Source: an uncultured Gemmatimonadota bacterium
GTDB lineage: Bacteria > Gemmatimonadota > Gemmatimonadetes > Gemmatimonadales > Gemmatimonadaceae
DNA length: 64,000 nt
Direction of reading: 5' to 3'
Assembly: GCA_903910555.1 (NCBI GenBank)
Contig: CAIVZZ010000002.1
Span: forward strand, 1 to 64,000
This document shows, in pieces, positions 51,548 to 60,606 of the stretch. Numbering within the stretch: position 1 is the first letter of the stretch; each line of letters starts with the position of its first letter. A program made the translations under genes and the position numbers. The notes beneath the pieces were generated by a model. That model saw nothing but the letters and a program-made list of their open reading frames with translations. It was not told the DNA's origin and did not search any database.

Positions 51548-53085
51548 GCCGAAAAAGCGCCGACTGGCCGTTCGTCACAGCGGTCGCGGTCGCGCTCGCA
51601 CTCGGGGTGTTCGCGATGAATCCGCTGCCGATCGGCGCGTTTCACGACGACGCGCGCTATTTGCTGCTCGCTCGCTCGATTGCAGAGGGAACCGGCTACC
51701 GCTTTGTCTTCGTTCCCGGATCGCCTGCGGGGACACATTTTCCACCGGCGTTTCCGCTGGTGCTTGCCGCGCTATGGAAAATTGCGCCGGCGTTTCCCGC
51801 GAGCGTGACGCTGTTCAAACTTCTAAACGCCGCGATGCTCGCACTTGCCGCGGCGGCGACTTTTGTGTTCGCGCGCGATCGCGGCGGCCTCGCACCCTGG
51901 ACCGCGGCAGGCGTCGCACTGGCGTTCGCCGGCTCCGTGCCCGTGCTCTTTCTCGACGGCGTGCTCTTTTCCGAGCCGTTCTTCACCGCCGGCCTGCTCG
52001 GCGCGCTGCTCGTCGCCGAACGCGCGGTTTCCCGCGCGGATACACGCGTCGCGCTCACGAAGATTGCGTTCGCCGCGGGGCTCGCGATCGGTGCAGTCAC
52101 CATGATTCGCACGCTTGGCATCGCGCTCGGTGTCGGTTTTGCCATAACCATTGTCCTTCGCAAACAGTGGCGCGAGTTCGCGGCCGGGGTGACCGGGATC
52201 GCGCTGTTCGTCGTGCCCTGGCAGCTCTGGACGATGCACCACGGCGGAGAAATTCCGCCCGTACTGAGCGGCGACTATGGGACGTACGGCAGCTGGGTCG
52301 GCGCCGCGCTGCACAGCGAAGGGAGCGGCTTCATTGTTCACGTGGCCGAAGCGAACCTTGCGGGCTTCCGAATATTGCTCGCGGTCTTTGGCGTCAGCGG
52401 CGCGCTCGAACTCGTTGTCGCGGTTCCGCTGATTGTCGCGCTCGCGATCGGCACAGCGCGCCTCGCGCGCAGCGCGCCGGTGAGCGTCGCGTCGGCCGCG
52501 ACGTATCTGCTGGTCGTGTTGATCTGGCCGGGAACGCCGGACCGTTTTCTCTGGCCGGCGTGGCCGCTCCTGCTCACGGGCATCGCGTGCGGCGCGTCGG
52601 AGATCGTGAAGTGGAATACCATCCGGGCCCGCGTACGCATCGCGCGCGCGGCGATGCTCGCCGCGCTCGGCGTGTGTGGACTGCTCTTTCTCCGCTTCAA
52701 CGTCGGGATGTACGGCACCCGTGACTGGGAGGGCCCGGCGCGCGCGAACGCGAAGCTCGCCGTCGCCGCATCGGAGACCGCCGCGCAGCTTCCCGACGGG
52801 CTCATCGCGAGCGAGTTCGACGCGCTCGTGAGCCTGTATACCGGTCATCCCGCGATCCCGCTCCTTCCCCTGATGGCCGCGAATTACCTGCGGCCGCGGA
52901 CACCGGCCGAGGCCGCCGCGCAGCTCTCCGAGATTCTCGATGCTTACCATCCGCGCTTTCTGCTCGTCGGTACTCCCGAGGCGCTTGATGCCGCGCGCTT
53001 GCTCGCGCACGCCGCAGCGCCGCGTATCCGGTTCAGTGGTGTCACCGCGTCAGGGATTTTGCTTTACGTTCCAACCACGCCGTAA
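51544..53085 (+). CDS. GT-C-type membrane glycosyltransferase, paralogue
   Basis: This 513-residue protein is a paralogue of its neighbour, with the matching motif [21 protein letters not shown] and [20 protein letters not shown]. It has about ten membrane helices and a soluble C-terminal part. The GTG start overlaps the preceding stop. The pair probably arose by tandem duplication. Confidence 0.72.
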   Translation: MSRKSADWPFVTAVAVALALGVFAMNPLPIGAFHDDARYLLLARSIAEGTGYRFVFVPGSPAGTHFPPAFPLVLAALWKIAPAFPASVTLFKLLNAAMLALAAAATFVFARDRGGLAPWTAAGVALAFAGSVPVLFLDGVLFSEPFFTAGLLGALLVAERAVSRADTRVALTKIAFAAGLAIGAVTMIRTLGIALGVGFAITIVLRKQWREFAAGVTGIALFVVPWQLWTMHHGGEIPPVLSGDYGTYGSWVGAALHSEGSGFIVHVAEANLAGFRILLAVFGVSGALELVVAVPLIVALAIGTARLARSAPVSVASAATYLLVVLIWPGTPDRFLWPAWPLLLTGIACGASEIVKWNTIRARVRIARAAMLAALGVCGLLFLRFNVGMYGTRDWEGPARANAKLAVAASETAAQLPDGLIASEFDALVSLYTGHPAIPLLPLMAANYLRPRTPAEAAAQLSEILDAYHPRFLLVGTPEALDAARLLAHAAAPRIRFSGVTASGILLYVPTTP

Positions 53086-53129
53086 AGACGTTTCGAATTC
53101 CGCGTTCCTCTTCCGCACTCTGCATTCAG

Positions 53130-53903
53130 ATGACCTCACCTGCCCGCTTCACGCCGACCAACGCGATCGACGCGCTTCCGCGCCTCCGCGGACGCACGCC
53201 GATGGATCCGTCGGTGCTCGTGCTTTCGGTGCTGATCCCCGTGTACAACGAGCGCGCCACGATCGAGTTGATTCTCGATCAGGTTCACGCGGTGCCCGTG
53301 CGCAAGGAAATCATCTGCGTCGACGACTTTTCCACCGACGGCACGCGCGACATGCTGCAGCGGATGAAGGACGCAGGACGAATCGACAAACTGATCTTTC
53401 ACGACCTCAATCGCGGCAAAGGCGCCGCGATTCGCACGGCGCTCGCGGCGAGCACCGGCAATGTCGTCATCGTGCAGGACGCCGACCTCGAGTACGATCC
53501 CGCCGACTGGCCCGCGCTGCTCGAGCCGATCATCGACGGACGCGCCGACGCGGTGTTTGGGTCGCGCTTCCTCGGCGGACCGCACCGCGTGCTCTATTTC
53601 TGGCATTCCGTCGGCAATCTCTGCCTGACCACGTTCAGCAACATGCTGACGAATCTGAACCTCACGGATATGGAGACGTGCTACAAAGCGATTCGCGGCG
53701 ACGTCGCGCGCGCGCTGCGTCTCACGTCGGACCGCTTCGGGTTCGAGCCGGAAATCACCGCACGCCTCTCGCGCGAAAAACTCCGCATCTTTGAAGTCCC
53801 GATCTCCTACTCCGGCCGTACCTACGCCGAAGGCAAAAAGATCGGCTGGAAGGACGGAGTGGCTGCCATCGGACACATTCTGCGATTCAACCTGCTTGGT
53901 TGA
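53130..53903 (+). CDS. Family 2 glycosyltransferase (polyprenyl-phosphate sugar synthase-like)
   Basis: This 257-residue enzyme has GT2 motifs [36 protein letters not shown] and the DxD-like [12 protein letters not shown]. It resembles dolichyl-phosphate mannose and ArnC-type synthases without membrane helices. It would make the lipid-linked sugar used by the neighbouring GT-C enzymes. Confidence 0.82.
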   Translation: MTSPARFTPTNAIDALPRLRGRTPMDPSVLVLSVLIPVYNERATIELILDQVHAVPVRKEIICVDDFSTDGTRDMLQRMKDAGRIDKLIFHDLNRGKGAAIRTALAASTGNVVIVQDADLEYDPADWPALLEPIIDGRADAVFGSRFLGGPHRVLYFWHSVGNLCLTTFSNMLTNLNLTDMETCYKAIRGDVARALRLTSDRFGFEPEITARLSREKLRIFEVPISYSGRTYAEGKKIGWKDGVAAIGHILRFNLLG

Positions 53904-53910
53904 GACGCCT

Positions 53911-55650
53911 GTGAACAGCATGCGCGGCCCGCGCACCGCGTCGCGGGCGTACGACATCGGCGCCGACGACCCGCGCGGCTGGATGTGGCTCGCACTCTCG
54001 ATCGCGGCGCTCGCGTTCCTCGCGTCCGGTATCGGTCTTCATAACGGGTTCGCGTTCGACGATCGCTGGATCATCGTCGAGAATGGAAATGCGCACTCGC
54101 TGAGGAGACCGTGGGAGCTGTTCGACACGACGTACTGGCCGACGACACGCGGCGCATCGCTCTACCGCCCGCTGACGATCCTGCTGTATGCCGTGCAATG
54201 GGTGATCGGCCACGGCTCGCCGTTTGTGTTTCATCTCGTGAACGTGGCGCTCTACGTGATCGTCTCCGTTCTCGTACTGTTGCTTGGCTTGCAGTGCCTT
54301 CCCCGCGTCGGCGCGTGGGTCGCGGCGGCGTTGTTTGCCGTGCACCCCGTACATGTCGAGGCGGTGGCGAACGGGGTCGGGCAGGCGGAGCTCTGGACCG
54401 GCGTCATACTGCTCTCGGCCGTGCTCATCTATGTACGTGAGCGCCAGGGTGGAATCCCGCTCCCGCGATCGCAGGGCGGCCTGATCGTCGCGCTGTACAT
54501 CGCCGGGATGTTCATCAAAGAAAATGCGATCGTCCTGCCGGCATTGCTGGTGATCGCGGAACTGTTTCTCGTGAAAGACTCGCGTCCGTGGCGCAAGCGT
54601 GCCGACGAACTTTTTTCGTTGCTCGTGTGGATGGCGTTGTTTGCCGTTGCGTTCCTCTGGGTGCGCACCAAAGTGACCGGCGAAATCGGCGGCGACACCG
54701 AGCATCCGGCGCTCCGCCATCTCGGCATGGCGCAGCGCTCGCTCGTGATGACCGGACTGGTGCCGATCTTTACGCGGCTCTTTCTATGGCCGTCGGCGCT
54801 CTCGGCGGACTACTCGCCGCAAATGGTCCCGGTGTACAGCAGCTGGGATGCCGGCTTGCTCCCCGGTGCCGCGCTGCTGCTCGCCTTTGCTATTGTGGTC
54901 GTCGTCTGCTGGCGGCGCGCGCCGGTCGTGACGTTCGGTCTCGCGTGGCTGGTGGTGGCGATTTCGCCGGTGGCGAACATCCTGATCCCGAGCGGGATCC
55001 TGATTGCCGAGCGCACGCTGTTGGTGCCGAGTGTCGGCGTGATGCTTGCGATCGGCGCGATCGCACCGTGGGTCGTGGAGCGGTTGAAAGTTGAGCCGCG
55101 CAGCAGCCGCATCGCCGTAACCGGATTGCTAGCCGCGGTACTCGTGCTGGGCATTATCCGCAGCGCCACGCGAACGCTGACGTGGAAGAACAGCCAGTCT
55201 GTCTTCATGACGCTCGCCGACGACGCGCCGCTCGATTTCAAGGCGCACTACGTGATGGGTGGGATGCTGTGGGAGCAGCATCAAGGGCTGAAGGCAGAGA
55301 TCGAATGGCAGATCGCCATCAAACTGTTGCCGGATTACTACGGTGTGCGCGTGGATCTGGCGCACCGATATCGTGAAATGCACCGCTGCGACGCTGCGGT
55401 GCCGCAGTATGTGAAGACGTTGGAGATCGAGCCGTCGCTTCCGCTCGCTAGGGTGGGACTCATCGCGTGTTATTTGGAGCTCCAGCAGTATCGGCGTGCC
55501 CGTACCACCGCACTGATTGCGAAAGCCGACGGATACTCGCCGGGCGCGCTCAACTATTTGACCGAGCTCGCGGACAGTGCATTGGTGAAGAACGACTCTG
55601 GCGGCGGGATTAACCAGTGGACCGGTCACCACAAGCGTCGTAAGCCTTGA
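53911..55650 (+). CDS. GT-C membrane protein with C-terminal TPR region (TMTC-like)
   Basis: This 579-residue protein has about ten membrane helices beginning with FAFDDRWIIVENGN and LFAVHPVHVEAVANGVGQAEL, which match TMTC-type O-mannosyltransferases. The C-terminal 130 residues form TPR-like helices (HYVMGGMLWEQHQGL, KTLEIEPSLPLARVG). Start at GTG 53911 or ATG 53920. It is the last gene before the pilins and may transfer sugar to them. Confidence 0.72.
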   Translation: MNSMRGPRTASRAYDIGADDPRGWMWLALSIAALAFLASGIGLHNGFAFDDRWIIVENGNAHSLRRPWELFDTTYWPTTRGASLYRPLTILLYAVQWVIGHGSPFVFHLVNVALYVIVSVLVLLLGLQCLPRVGAWVAAALFAVHPVHVEAVANGVGQAELWTGVILLSAVLIYVRERQGGIPLPRSQGGLIVALYIAGMFIKENAIVLPALLVIAELFLVKDSRPWRKRADELFSLLVWMALFAVAFLWVRTKVTGEIGGDTEHPALRHLGMAQRSLVMTGLVPIFTRLFLWPSALSADYSPQMVPVYSSWDAGLLPGAALLLAFAIVVVVCWRRAPVVTFGLAWLVVAISPVANILIPSGILIAERTLLVPSVGVMLAIGAIAPWVVERLKVEPRSSRIAVTGLLAAVLVLGIIRSATRTLTWKNSQSVFMTLADDAPLDFKAHYVMGGMLWEQHQGLKAEIEWQIAIKLLPDYYGVRVDLAHRYREMHRCDAAVPQYVKTLEIEPSLPLARVGLIACYLELQQYRRARTTALIAKADGYSPGALNYLTELADSALVKNDSGGGINQWTGHHKRRKP

Positions 55651-55705
55651 CGCTCTGGCGAGGGCGACGCGGCGCGTGCCGGTCGTTCTGACCGCCCCCC
55701 TGCAA

Positions 55706-55827
55706 AGTGCAATTAAACCCGCACTCCACACCCCGATAGGGATTTGACACGTGACCAACGGGATAGCTAAATCGTTCCTTCCCTTGCACTAAGGCGCTTC
55801 CGTAGGCTTTGGCAAGGGGTTTGCACT
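55706..55827 (+). promoter_or_regulatory. Repeated TTGCACT heptamers upstream of the first pilin gene
   Basis: AGTGCAA (55706-55712, inverted), TTGCACT (55784-55790) and TTGCACT (55821-55827, within the -12 element) recur before the pilin. The upstream pair could be a binding site for the pilR-like activator. Confidence 0.35.
55809..55826 (+). promoter_or_regulatory. Sigma-54 (-24/-12) promoter of the pilin gene
   Basis: TTTGGCAAGGGGTTTGCAC holds GG at 55811-55812 and GC at 55823-55824 with exactly ten bases between, the sigma-54 rule. A start site near 55836 would give a leader of about 62 bases. A sigma-54 activator (pilR-like) is encoded 6 kb upstream. Confidence 0.7.
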
Positions 55828-55897
55828 AGAGCCCCCTGTCCGGACTTCCGGATGATGCACCAAATCAACGAACCACCCATTTACCCGGAGTTTCGCG

Positions 55898-56272
55898 ATG
55901 CCGCGTAACCAGAAGGGCTTCACCCTGATCGAACTGCTGATCGTTGTCGTCATCATCGGTATTCTCGCCGCGATCGCAATCCCGAAGTTCGCCAACACGA
56001 AGGAAAAGGCGTATGTCGCCTCGATGAAGTCGGACCTGCGCAACCTGATCACCGCCCAGGAAGCCTACTTCTCGGACAACAACAGCATGTACGCAGCGGG
56101 CACGACCAACCTCGGCACGAACTACAAGCCGTCGAACGGCAATACGGTCTCGATTTCCAACGCGACCGGCACGGGCTGGAAGGCAACGATCTCGAGCGTC
56201 TCGACGACGAAGACCTGCTTGATCACGCTGGGTGGCGGTTCCACGGACGAAGGCGATCCGGTCTGCCAGTAA
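55898..56272 (+). CDS. pilA: Type IV major pilin, copy 1
   Basis: This 124-residue prepilin has a 7-residue leader MPRNQKG and the class III site with mature Phe1 and Glu5 (FTLIELLIVVVIIGIL). The mature part is 117 residues with a C-terminal disulfide pair (Cys100 and Cys116). It differs from copy 2 at only two mature residues (Ser78, Lys88) and the leader. It sits directly behind the sigma-54 promoter. Confidence 0.93.
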   Translation: MPRNQKGFTLIELLIVVVIIGILAAIAIPKFANTKEKAYVASMKSDLRNLITAQEAYFSDNNSMYAAGTTNLGTNYKPSNGNTVSISNATGTGWKATISSVSTTKTCLITLGGGSTDEGDPVCQ

Positions 56273-56359
56273 GAGTTTGATGCACGTGATTTTGGGTTCG
56301 GCGGTGTCGGACCCGCGTGTCTAGAGTGAGCTGTGAGGGCGATGCCGCCCGTTGCTGGA

Positions 56360-56397
56360 TTCTCGAAGGTCATCCTCGAGAAGGTCAAACCTTCGAG
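56360..56397 (+). promoter_or_regulatory. Competing hairpins in the leader of the second pilin gene
   Basis: CTCGAAGGT (56361-56369) can pair with ACCTTCGAG (56388-56396). CCTCGAGAAGGT (56373-56384) can also pair with the same ACCTTCGAGG. The two stems exclude each other. They lie about 40 bases before the ribosome site. Confidence 0.4.
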
Positions 56398-56420
56398 GCA
56401 CCGACCCACACTTCTCACGC

Positions 56421-56425
56421 AGGAG
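56421..56425 (+). promoter_or_regulatory. Ribosome binding site of the second pilin
   Basis: AGGAG is seven bases before the ATG at 56433, one of the best ribosome sites in the window. It decides this start over the 27-codon upstream extension. Confidence 0.75.
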
Positions 56426-56432
56426 CTTTACC

Positions 56433-56807
56433 ATGATGTCGAACAAGAAAGGCTTCACGCTTATCGAACTGCTGATCGTCGTCGTCATCATCGGCATTCT
56501 TGCCGCGATCGCGATTCCGAAGTTCGCCAACACGAAGGAAAAGGCGTACGTCGCCTCGATGAAGTCGGACCTGCGCAACCTGATCACCGCGCAGGAAGCC
56601 TACTTCTCGGACAACAACAGCATGTACGCAGCGGGCACGACGAACCTCGGCACGAACTACAAGCCGTCGAACGGCAACACGGTCACGATTTCGAACGCAA
56701 CGGGCACGGGCTGGAACGCCACGATCTCCAGCGTCTCGACGACGAAGACCTGCTTGATCACGCTTGGCGGCGGTTCCACGGACGAAGGCGATCCGGTCTG
56801 CCAGTAA
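56433..56807 (+). CDS. Type IV major pilin, copy 2
   Basis: This 124-residue prepilin (leader MMSNKKG) is almost identical to copy 1. The mature chain differs at Ser78 to Thr and Lys88 to Asn, the latter creating an extra N-A-T sequon at WNATIS. Most base differences are synonymous. It has its own strong ribosome site, a structured leader and a following terminator, so copy 1 and 2 may share a transcript from the sigma-54 promoter. Confidence 0.93.
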   Translation: MMSNKKGFTLIELLIVVVIIGILAAIAIPKFANTKEKAYVASMKSDLRNLITAQEAYFSDNNSMYAAGTTNLGTNYKPSNGNTVTISNATGTGWNATISSVSTTKTCLITLGGGSTDEGDPVCQ

Positions 56808-56830
56808 GCTGTATCGAAGTTTGATGTGAT

Positions 56831-56858
56831 GCGGGCCGGGCGATTTCGCCCGGCCCGC
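56831..56858 (+). terminator. GC-rich terminator after the pilin pair
   Basis: GCGGGCCGGGCG and CGCCCGGCCCGC form a perfect 12-bp stem with an ATTT loop. The T run after it is weak (TTCGCATTT). It ends the pilin transcript or attenuates reading into the kinase gene. Confidence 0.65.
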
Positions 56859-56905
56859 TTCGCATTTAATATGCGGAACAGGAAAATTTACCCCATGATT
56901 CTCGC

Positions 56906-57700
56906 ATGAGTGAAACGTCTCAAATCGTGGCCGGACTCGTACACGAGCTCGGGAATCCGCTGTGCGCGATCGGGAACTACGCGCACTCGCTGGAGGACAA
57001 AGTCGCGCCAGAGCACCGCGCGATTTTGCAATCCATGCAGCGGGAAGTCGCGCGCGTTCAGCGCATGATGGAGAGCCTCGGCGACTATGCGCGCCCGCGA
57101 GACCCCGGGATGCTCGGCGCCGACGCCAACGTGGCGCTGCGAGACGCAGTTCGCTTCCTCCGCGATCAGGGAGTTTTTCGCAACATCATCCTCGATGAGC
57201 AGCTCGACACCGCCGCGCTCCCGGTGAAAGCGACAGCGCTCGAACTCGAGCAGACATTCGCGAATCTCCTGCTCAACGCTGCCGATGCGATGCCGGGCGG
57301 CGGTACGCTCGGCCTCTTCACCAAACGTGTCCCGCGCACGACGCTCACGGATGGATCGGTGCGGCGCCACGGCGATGCATCACCGCCGGTCGTTCTGCGT
57401 CGCGATGAACGCATCGAGCGGTGGCTCGTCGCGCACGAGATGGCGCAGGTGGTCAAGATTATTGTTGCCGACAGCGGCCCTGGCATCGAACCCGGAAGTG
57501 AAGATCGGATTTTCGAGCCGTTCGTGACGACGAAATCACCGGAGCATGGCACCGGTCTCGGACTCGCGATCGTGCGCGGCATCGTGAACACGATGGGCGG
57601 GCTCGTGTGGGTGCAGCGTTCCCGCGAAGGCGGCGCGGCATTTCATATCGTGGTTCCCGTCTTCGCAGCGGATACCGCGGGCAGCGCTCCACCGCGCTAA
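56906..57700 (+). CDS. Soluble histidine kinase without sensor domain
   Basis: This 264-residue protein has a HisKA helix with His13 in GLVHELGNPLCAIGNYAHSLE, then HATPase motifs NLLLNAADAMPGGG, VADSGPGIEPGSEDRIFEPF and HGTGLGLAIVRGI. It has no membrane helix or PAS domain. It lies between the pilins and the minor pilins. No response regulator is adjacent. Its input may come from another protein. Confidence 0.82.
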   Translation: MSETSQIVAGLVHELGNPLCAIGNYAHSLEDKVAPEHRAILQSMQREVARVQRMMESLGDYARPRDPGMLGADANVALRDAVRFLRDQGVFRNIILDEQLDTAALPVKATALELEQTFANLLLNAADAMPGGGTLGLFTKRVPRTTLTDGSVRRHGDASPPVVLRRDERIERWLVAHEMAQVVKIIVADSGPGIEPGSEDRIFEPFVTTKSPEHGTGLGLAIVRGIVNTMGGLVWVQRSREGGAAFHIVVPVFAADTAGSAPPR

Positions 57701-57763
57701 TTCGCTCCGCCGTGCATGGCGGCGGTGACACTTTTGCGGGCGCGCGCACACACGTTGTGCGCT

Positions 57764-58111
57764 ATGACTTTACTCAATCGCCGCGCATTCACGCTCGTTG
57801 AAGTCCTCGTCGCGCTCATGATGCTGGGCGTCGGATCGGCGGGCCTCGTCGCCGCGCTCACGGGTGATCGCAAACTGCGAGATGCGTCGGCGGCGCAACT
57901 GTTCGCCGCCGGACGTACCCGCGCGCGAATCGAAATGCTCGCGCTCCTTCCCTGTTCGGCGGACGCCGCGGGAACGACGGGATCCGCGTGGGGAGCAGAG
58001 CGCTGGCATGCGTCCGTGTCCCAATCGGGCTGGAGTCTCACCGACTCGCTCGTGCTCGTCCGGTCGGCCGTCCCGCTCGTGATTCAGGCGCGGGTCGCGT
58101 GTCCGGACTGA
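57764..58111 (+). CDS. Minor prepilin, PilV-like
   Basis: This 115-residue protein has the prepilin site MTLLNRRAFTLVEVLVAL; the residue before Phe is Ala instead of the usual Gly, which is unusual for PilD cleavage. A hydrophobic helix and a small C-terminal domain with a Cys pair follow. It overlaps the next gene by 13 bases. It belongs to the minor pilin group that primes pilus assembly. Confidence 0.72.
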   Translation: MTLLNRRAFTLVEVLVALMMLGVGSAGLVAALTGDRKLRDASAAQLFAAGRTRARIEMLALLPCSADAAGTTGSAWGAERWHASVSQSGWSLTDSLVLVRSAVPLVIQARVACPD

Positions 58112-58944
58112 AATCGCGCCGCGGCGCCGGGCTCGCCGAAATGATCGTCGCGTTGACGCTTTCGGCGATCGTCTCCGCCGCCAGCGCCACGGCGCTCGCG
58201 AGCGCGGAACGATATACGCGTGTCAGTCGCGCTACGGCGGACGCGCGTCGCACGCTGCGCGAGGCCGCATCGGTGCTCACGACTGAGCTTCGCGTCGCCT
58301 CATCCGATTCCATTCGCGTGCGCGGCGATAGCGCGATCGATTTTCTCGGAATGGTCGGCGTGTCGGTGGTGTGTGTGTCGTCCGGCGCAGTGCTCGTGCT
58401 GCCGCCGGACGTCGCCGCGAGCGGTGCGCCGTACTCGTCGTGGCGCGCCGTTCCGGAATCCGGCGACATCGTCGCGCTGTTCGATACCGCGGGCGGCGGC
58501 AGCTGGAAAACAGCAATCGTCGACTCGGCCGCGACGCAAACCAATCCGGCCGGATGCAAGCCCGCGAGCGGACTCATGTCTGCGGCAGACAGCGTCGCGC
58601 GCCGTTCGGTAACACGCGTGGTGCTGCGATCCTCGTTCGGTGCCGCCGTCGCTATCGTCGGCACTCCGGTGCGCGTCGTTCGCAGCGGCCGTTACGCGCT
58701 GACCCGCGCAGCCGACGGCAGTTGGTCGCTGTCGTATCGCCGATGCACGGGGTCGTCGTGCGCGGTCGCCCAGCCGGTGGCGGGTCCGTTCGCCGCACCC
58801 GCTGATTCCGGCACCGTGTTCAGCGGCGGCACGGCCACCTCGTCCGTCGATGTTTTCCTTCGAACACCGCCGTCTGTTGGACTGCCGCGGGAAGCCGCGC
58901 AACTGCACATCGCGCTCCGGAACCGTGCGACGGGCGCGCCCTGA
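58099..58944 (+). CDS. Minor prepilin, PilW-like
   Basis: This 281-residue protein starts at GTG 58099 with MSGLKSRRG followed by AGLAEMIVALTLSAIVS, a prepilin site with Glu5. The large C-terminal domain has Cys pairs (SVVCVSS, RRCTGSSCAV). It is the PilW-type minor pilin by order and length. It overlaps both neighbours, so translation is coupled. Confidence 0.68.
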   Translation: MSGLKSRRGAGLAEMIVALTLSAIVSAASATALASAERYTRVSRATADARRTLREAASVLTTELRVASSDSIRVRGDSAIDFLGMVGVSVVCVSSGAVLVLPPDVAASGAPYSSWRAVPESGDIVALFDTAGGGSWKTAIVDSAATQTNPAGCKPASGLMSAADSVARRSVTRVVLRSSFGAAVAIVGTPVRVVRSGRYALTRAADGSWSLSYRRCTGSSCAVAQPVAGPFAAPADSGTVFSGGTATSSVDVFLRTPPSVGLPREAAQLHIALRNRATGAP

Positions 58945-59386
58945 CCTGCGCCGCGGCTTCGTCCTGCCGCTCGCGCTGTTCATGCTGCTCGTGATCGCGC
59001 TTCTCGCTGCGGTCCTGCTCGAAGGGGCGGTGCAGGAACTGCGCACCGCGCGCGGCGACGTCGCCGGCGCCCGCGCTGAGGCCGCCGCCGGATCAGCGCT
59101 GACCAACCTTCTCGCGTCGCGACCAGACAGCGCCCTGCTCGCGAGGCCGCGCGGGACGACTTCGACCGCCACCGCGGTCGCCGGCGCCGAGACCACCACC
59201 GTTACGCTGCAGTCGTTGGGTAACGGCGCGTTTCGCGCGCTCTCCACAGCCCGCGTCTGGTCCGCCGGAGTGCGCGCCGACGCCTCTGCGCTCGGCTTCC
59301 TGCGCATCGTTCCCGACTCGGCAGGACCCCCGGGAAGCCTTCGGTATAGGCATCTCCCCGGCTGGTGGTGGGCCCAGCTTCCGTAG
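58925..59386 (+). CDS. Minor pilus protein, PilX-like
   Basis: This 153-residue protein starts at GTG 58925 with RRGFVLPLALFMLLVIALL, a PilX N-terminal region with the typical Phe-Val-Leu-Pro start. The rest is poorly conserved. It sits between PilW-like and pilM genes, as in many pilus clusters. Confidence 0.65.
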   Translation: MRRARPDLRRGFVLPLALFMLLVIALLAAVLLEGAVQELRTARGDVAGARAEAAAGSALTNLLASRPDSALLARPRGTTSTATAVAGAETTTVTLQSLGNGAFRALSTARVWSAGVRADASALGFLRIVPDSAGPPGSLRYRHLPGWWWAQLP

Positions 59387-59525
59387 GTCCGTTGGCGGCC
59401 ATCTGTTACCTCTCCCGCCCGCCGTTGGTGTCATGGTGACAGGCCGTCCGTTCGCGCCCTACAAAGGCCGGACGGGTGGTGCGCGTTGCAAGCCAACATT
59501 AGTCCTCAGGGACCGGCGACAGCTC

Positions 59526-60569
59526 ATGGCACTTTTTGGCCGTAAAAAGACCACGGTGGGTCTCGATATTGGTTCCGGCCTCATAAAAGTGGCCGTGATC
59601 GATCATTCGAAGGCCGAACCCGAGCTCATCAAGGTCGCCATCGTTCCGCTCCTCGCCGACGCGATTGTCGAGGGCGAAATTATGGACCCAGGCATTGTCT
59701 CCGAGGCGATCACGGGTTGCCTCGCTGCTGCCGGCGTCACGACGCGCGACGTCGTCACCGCTGTCGGCGGCCGCGACGTGATCATCAAGAAAATCCAAAT
59801 CGAGCGCGTCAAGGAACAGCAGGCGCGCGAACTGATGCGATGGGAAGCCGAGCAGCACGTGCCGTTCGATATGGAATCGGTCGAGCTCGATTTCCAGATT
59901 CTCGATCCCGATGGCGAAGGGATGGAGATGAACGTTCTGCTCGTGGCGGCCAAGCGCGAGCTTGTCGAAGCCAAGCTTCGCGTGCTCTCCGAGGCCGGCC
60001 TGACGCCGGCCGTGGTCGACGTCGATGCGTTTGCGCTCCACAACGCGTTCGAAGTCAACTATCCCGATGCGATGACCGGCGTCGTTGCGCTCGTGAACAT
60101 CGGGCACGAAGTCACGAACATCAATATTCTCGACGAAGGCGTGCCGATCCTCACGCGCGACATCACCGTGGGCACCCGCCGTTTTCGCGAAGATCTTCAG
60201 CGCGAGCGCGGGCTGAGTCCCGAGGACGCGGCTGCGCTCATCCAAGGTTACGATCGTTCGCCGCATCTCGACGCGGTGATCGAAGGGCGGGGCGAGGAAA
60301 TCGCCGTCGGTATTGAGCGCGCGGCTGCATTTCTCGCGTCGTCGTCGCGTTCGGCCGGTGCACTGCGCGCCGTTTACCTCTGCGGCGGCGGGTCCCGTAT
60401 ACCGGGGCTCCCCGACGCGCTCGGAACACGCCTCCGTTTGCAGGTCGAGCAGGCAAATCCGCTGACCAACCTGCGCGTGCGTGACGGTGCTCTCGAGTCG
60501 CTCGTCACAGACGAAGTGGCTCCGCTTCTGATGCTGCCTATCGGTCTGGCCCTGCGCCAGCCCAACTGA
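59526..60569 (+). CDS. pilM: Type IV pilus assembly protein PilM
   Basis: This 347-residue actin-like protein has VGLDIGSGLIKVAVIDHS as phosphate loop 1, RELMRWEAEQHVPFDMESVE and the late CGGGSRIPGLPDALG. PilM binds the PilN tail and organises the inner-membrane alignment complex. The ATG at 59526 is chosen; the frame extends upstream without homology. Confidence 0.93.
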   Translation: MALFGRKKTTVGLDIGSGLIKVAVIDHSKAEPELIKVAIVPLLADAIVEGEIMDPGIVSEAITGCLAAAGVTTRDVVTAVGGRDVIIKKIQIERVKEQQARELMRWEAEQHVPFDMESVELDFQILDPDGEGMEMNVLLVAAKRELVEAKLRVLSEAGLTPAVVDVDAFALHNAFEVNYPDAMTGVVALVNIGHEVTNINILDEGVPILTRDITVGTRRFREDLQRERGLSPEDAAALIQGYDRSPHLDAVIEGRGEEIAVGIERAAAFLASSSRSAGALRAVYLCGGGSRIPGLPDALGTRLRLQVEQANPLTNLRVRDGALESLVTDEVAPLLMLPIGLALRQPN

Positions 60570-60606
60570 CCGTGCATTCCACACCAACGACGGTCACCTG
60601 CGAACG

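Noticed and set aside
51823-53010. 395-codon open frame on the minus strand
   Set aside because: It is antisense to the second GT-C gene and shares the same shadow composition.
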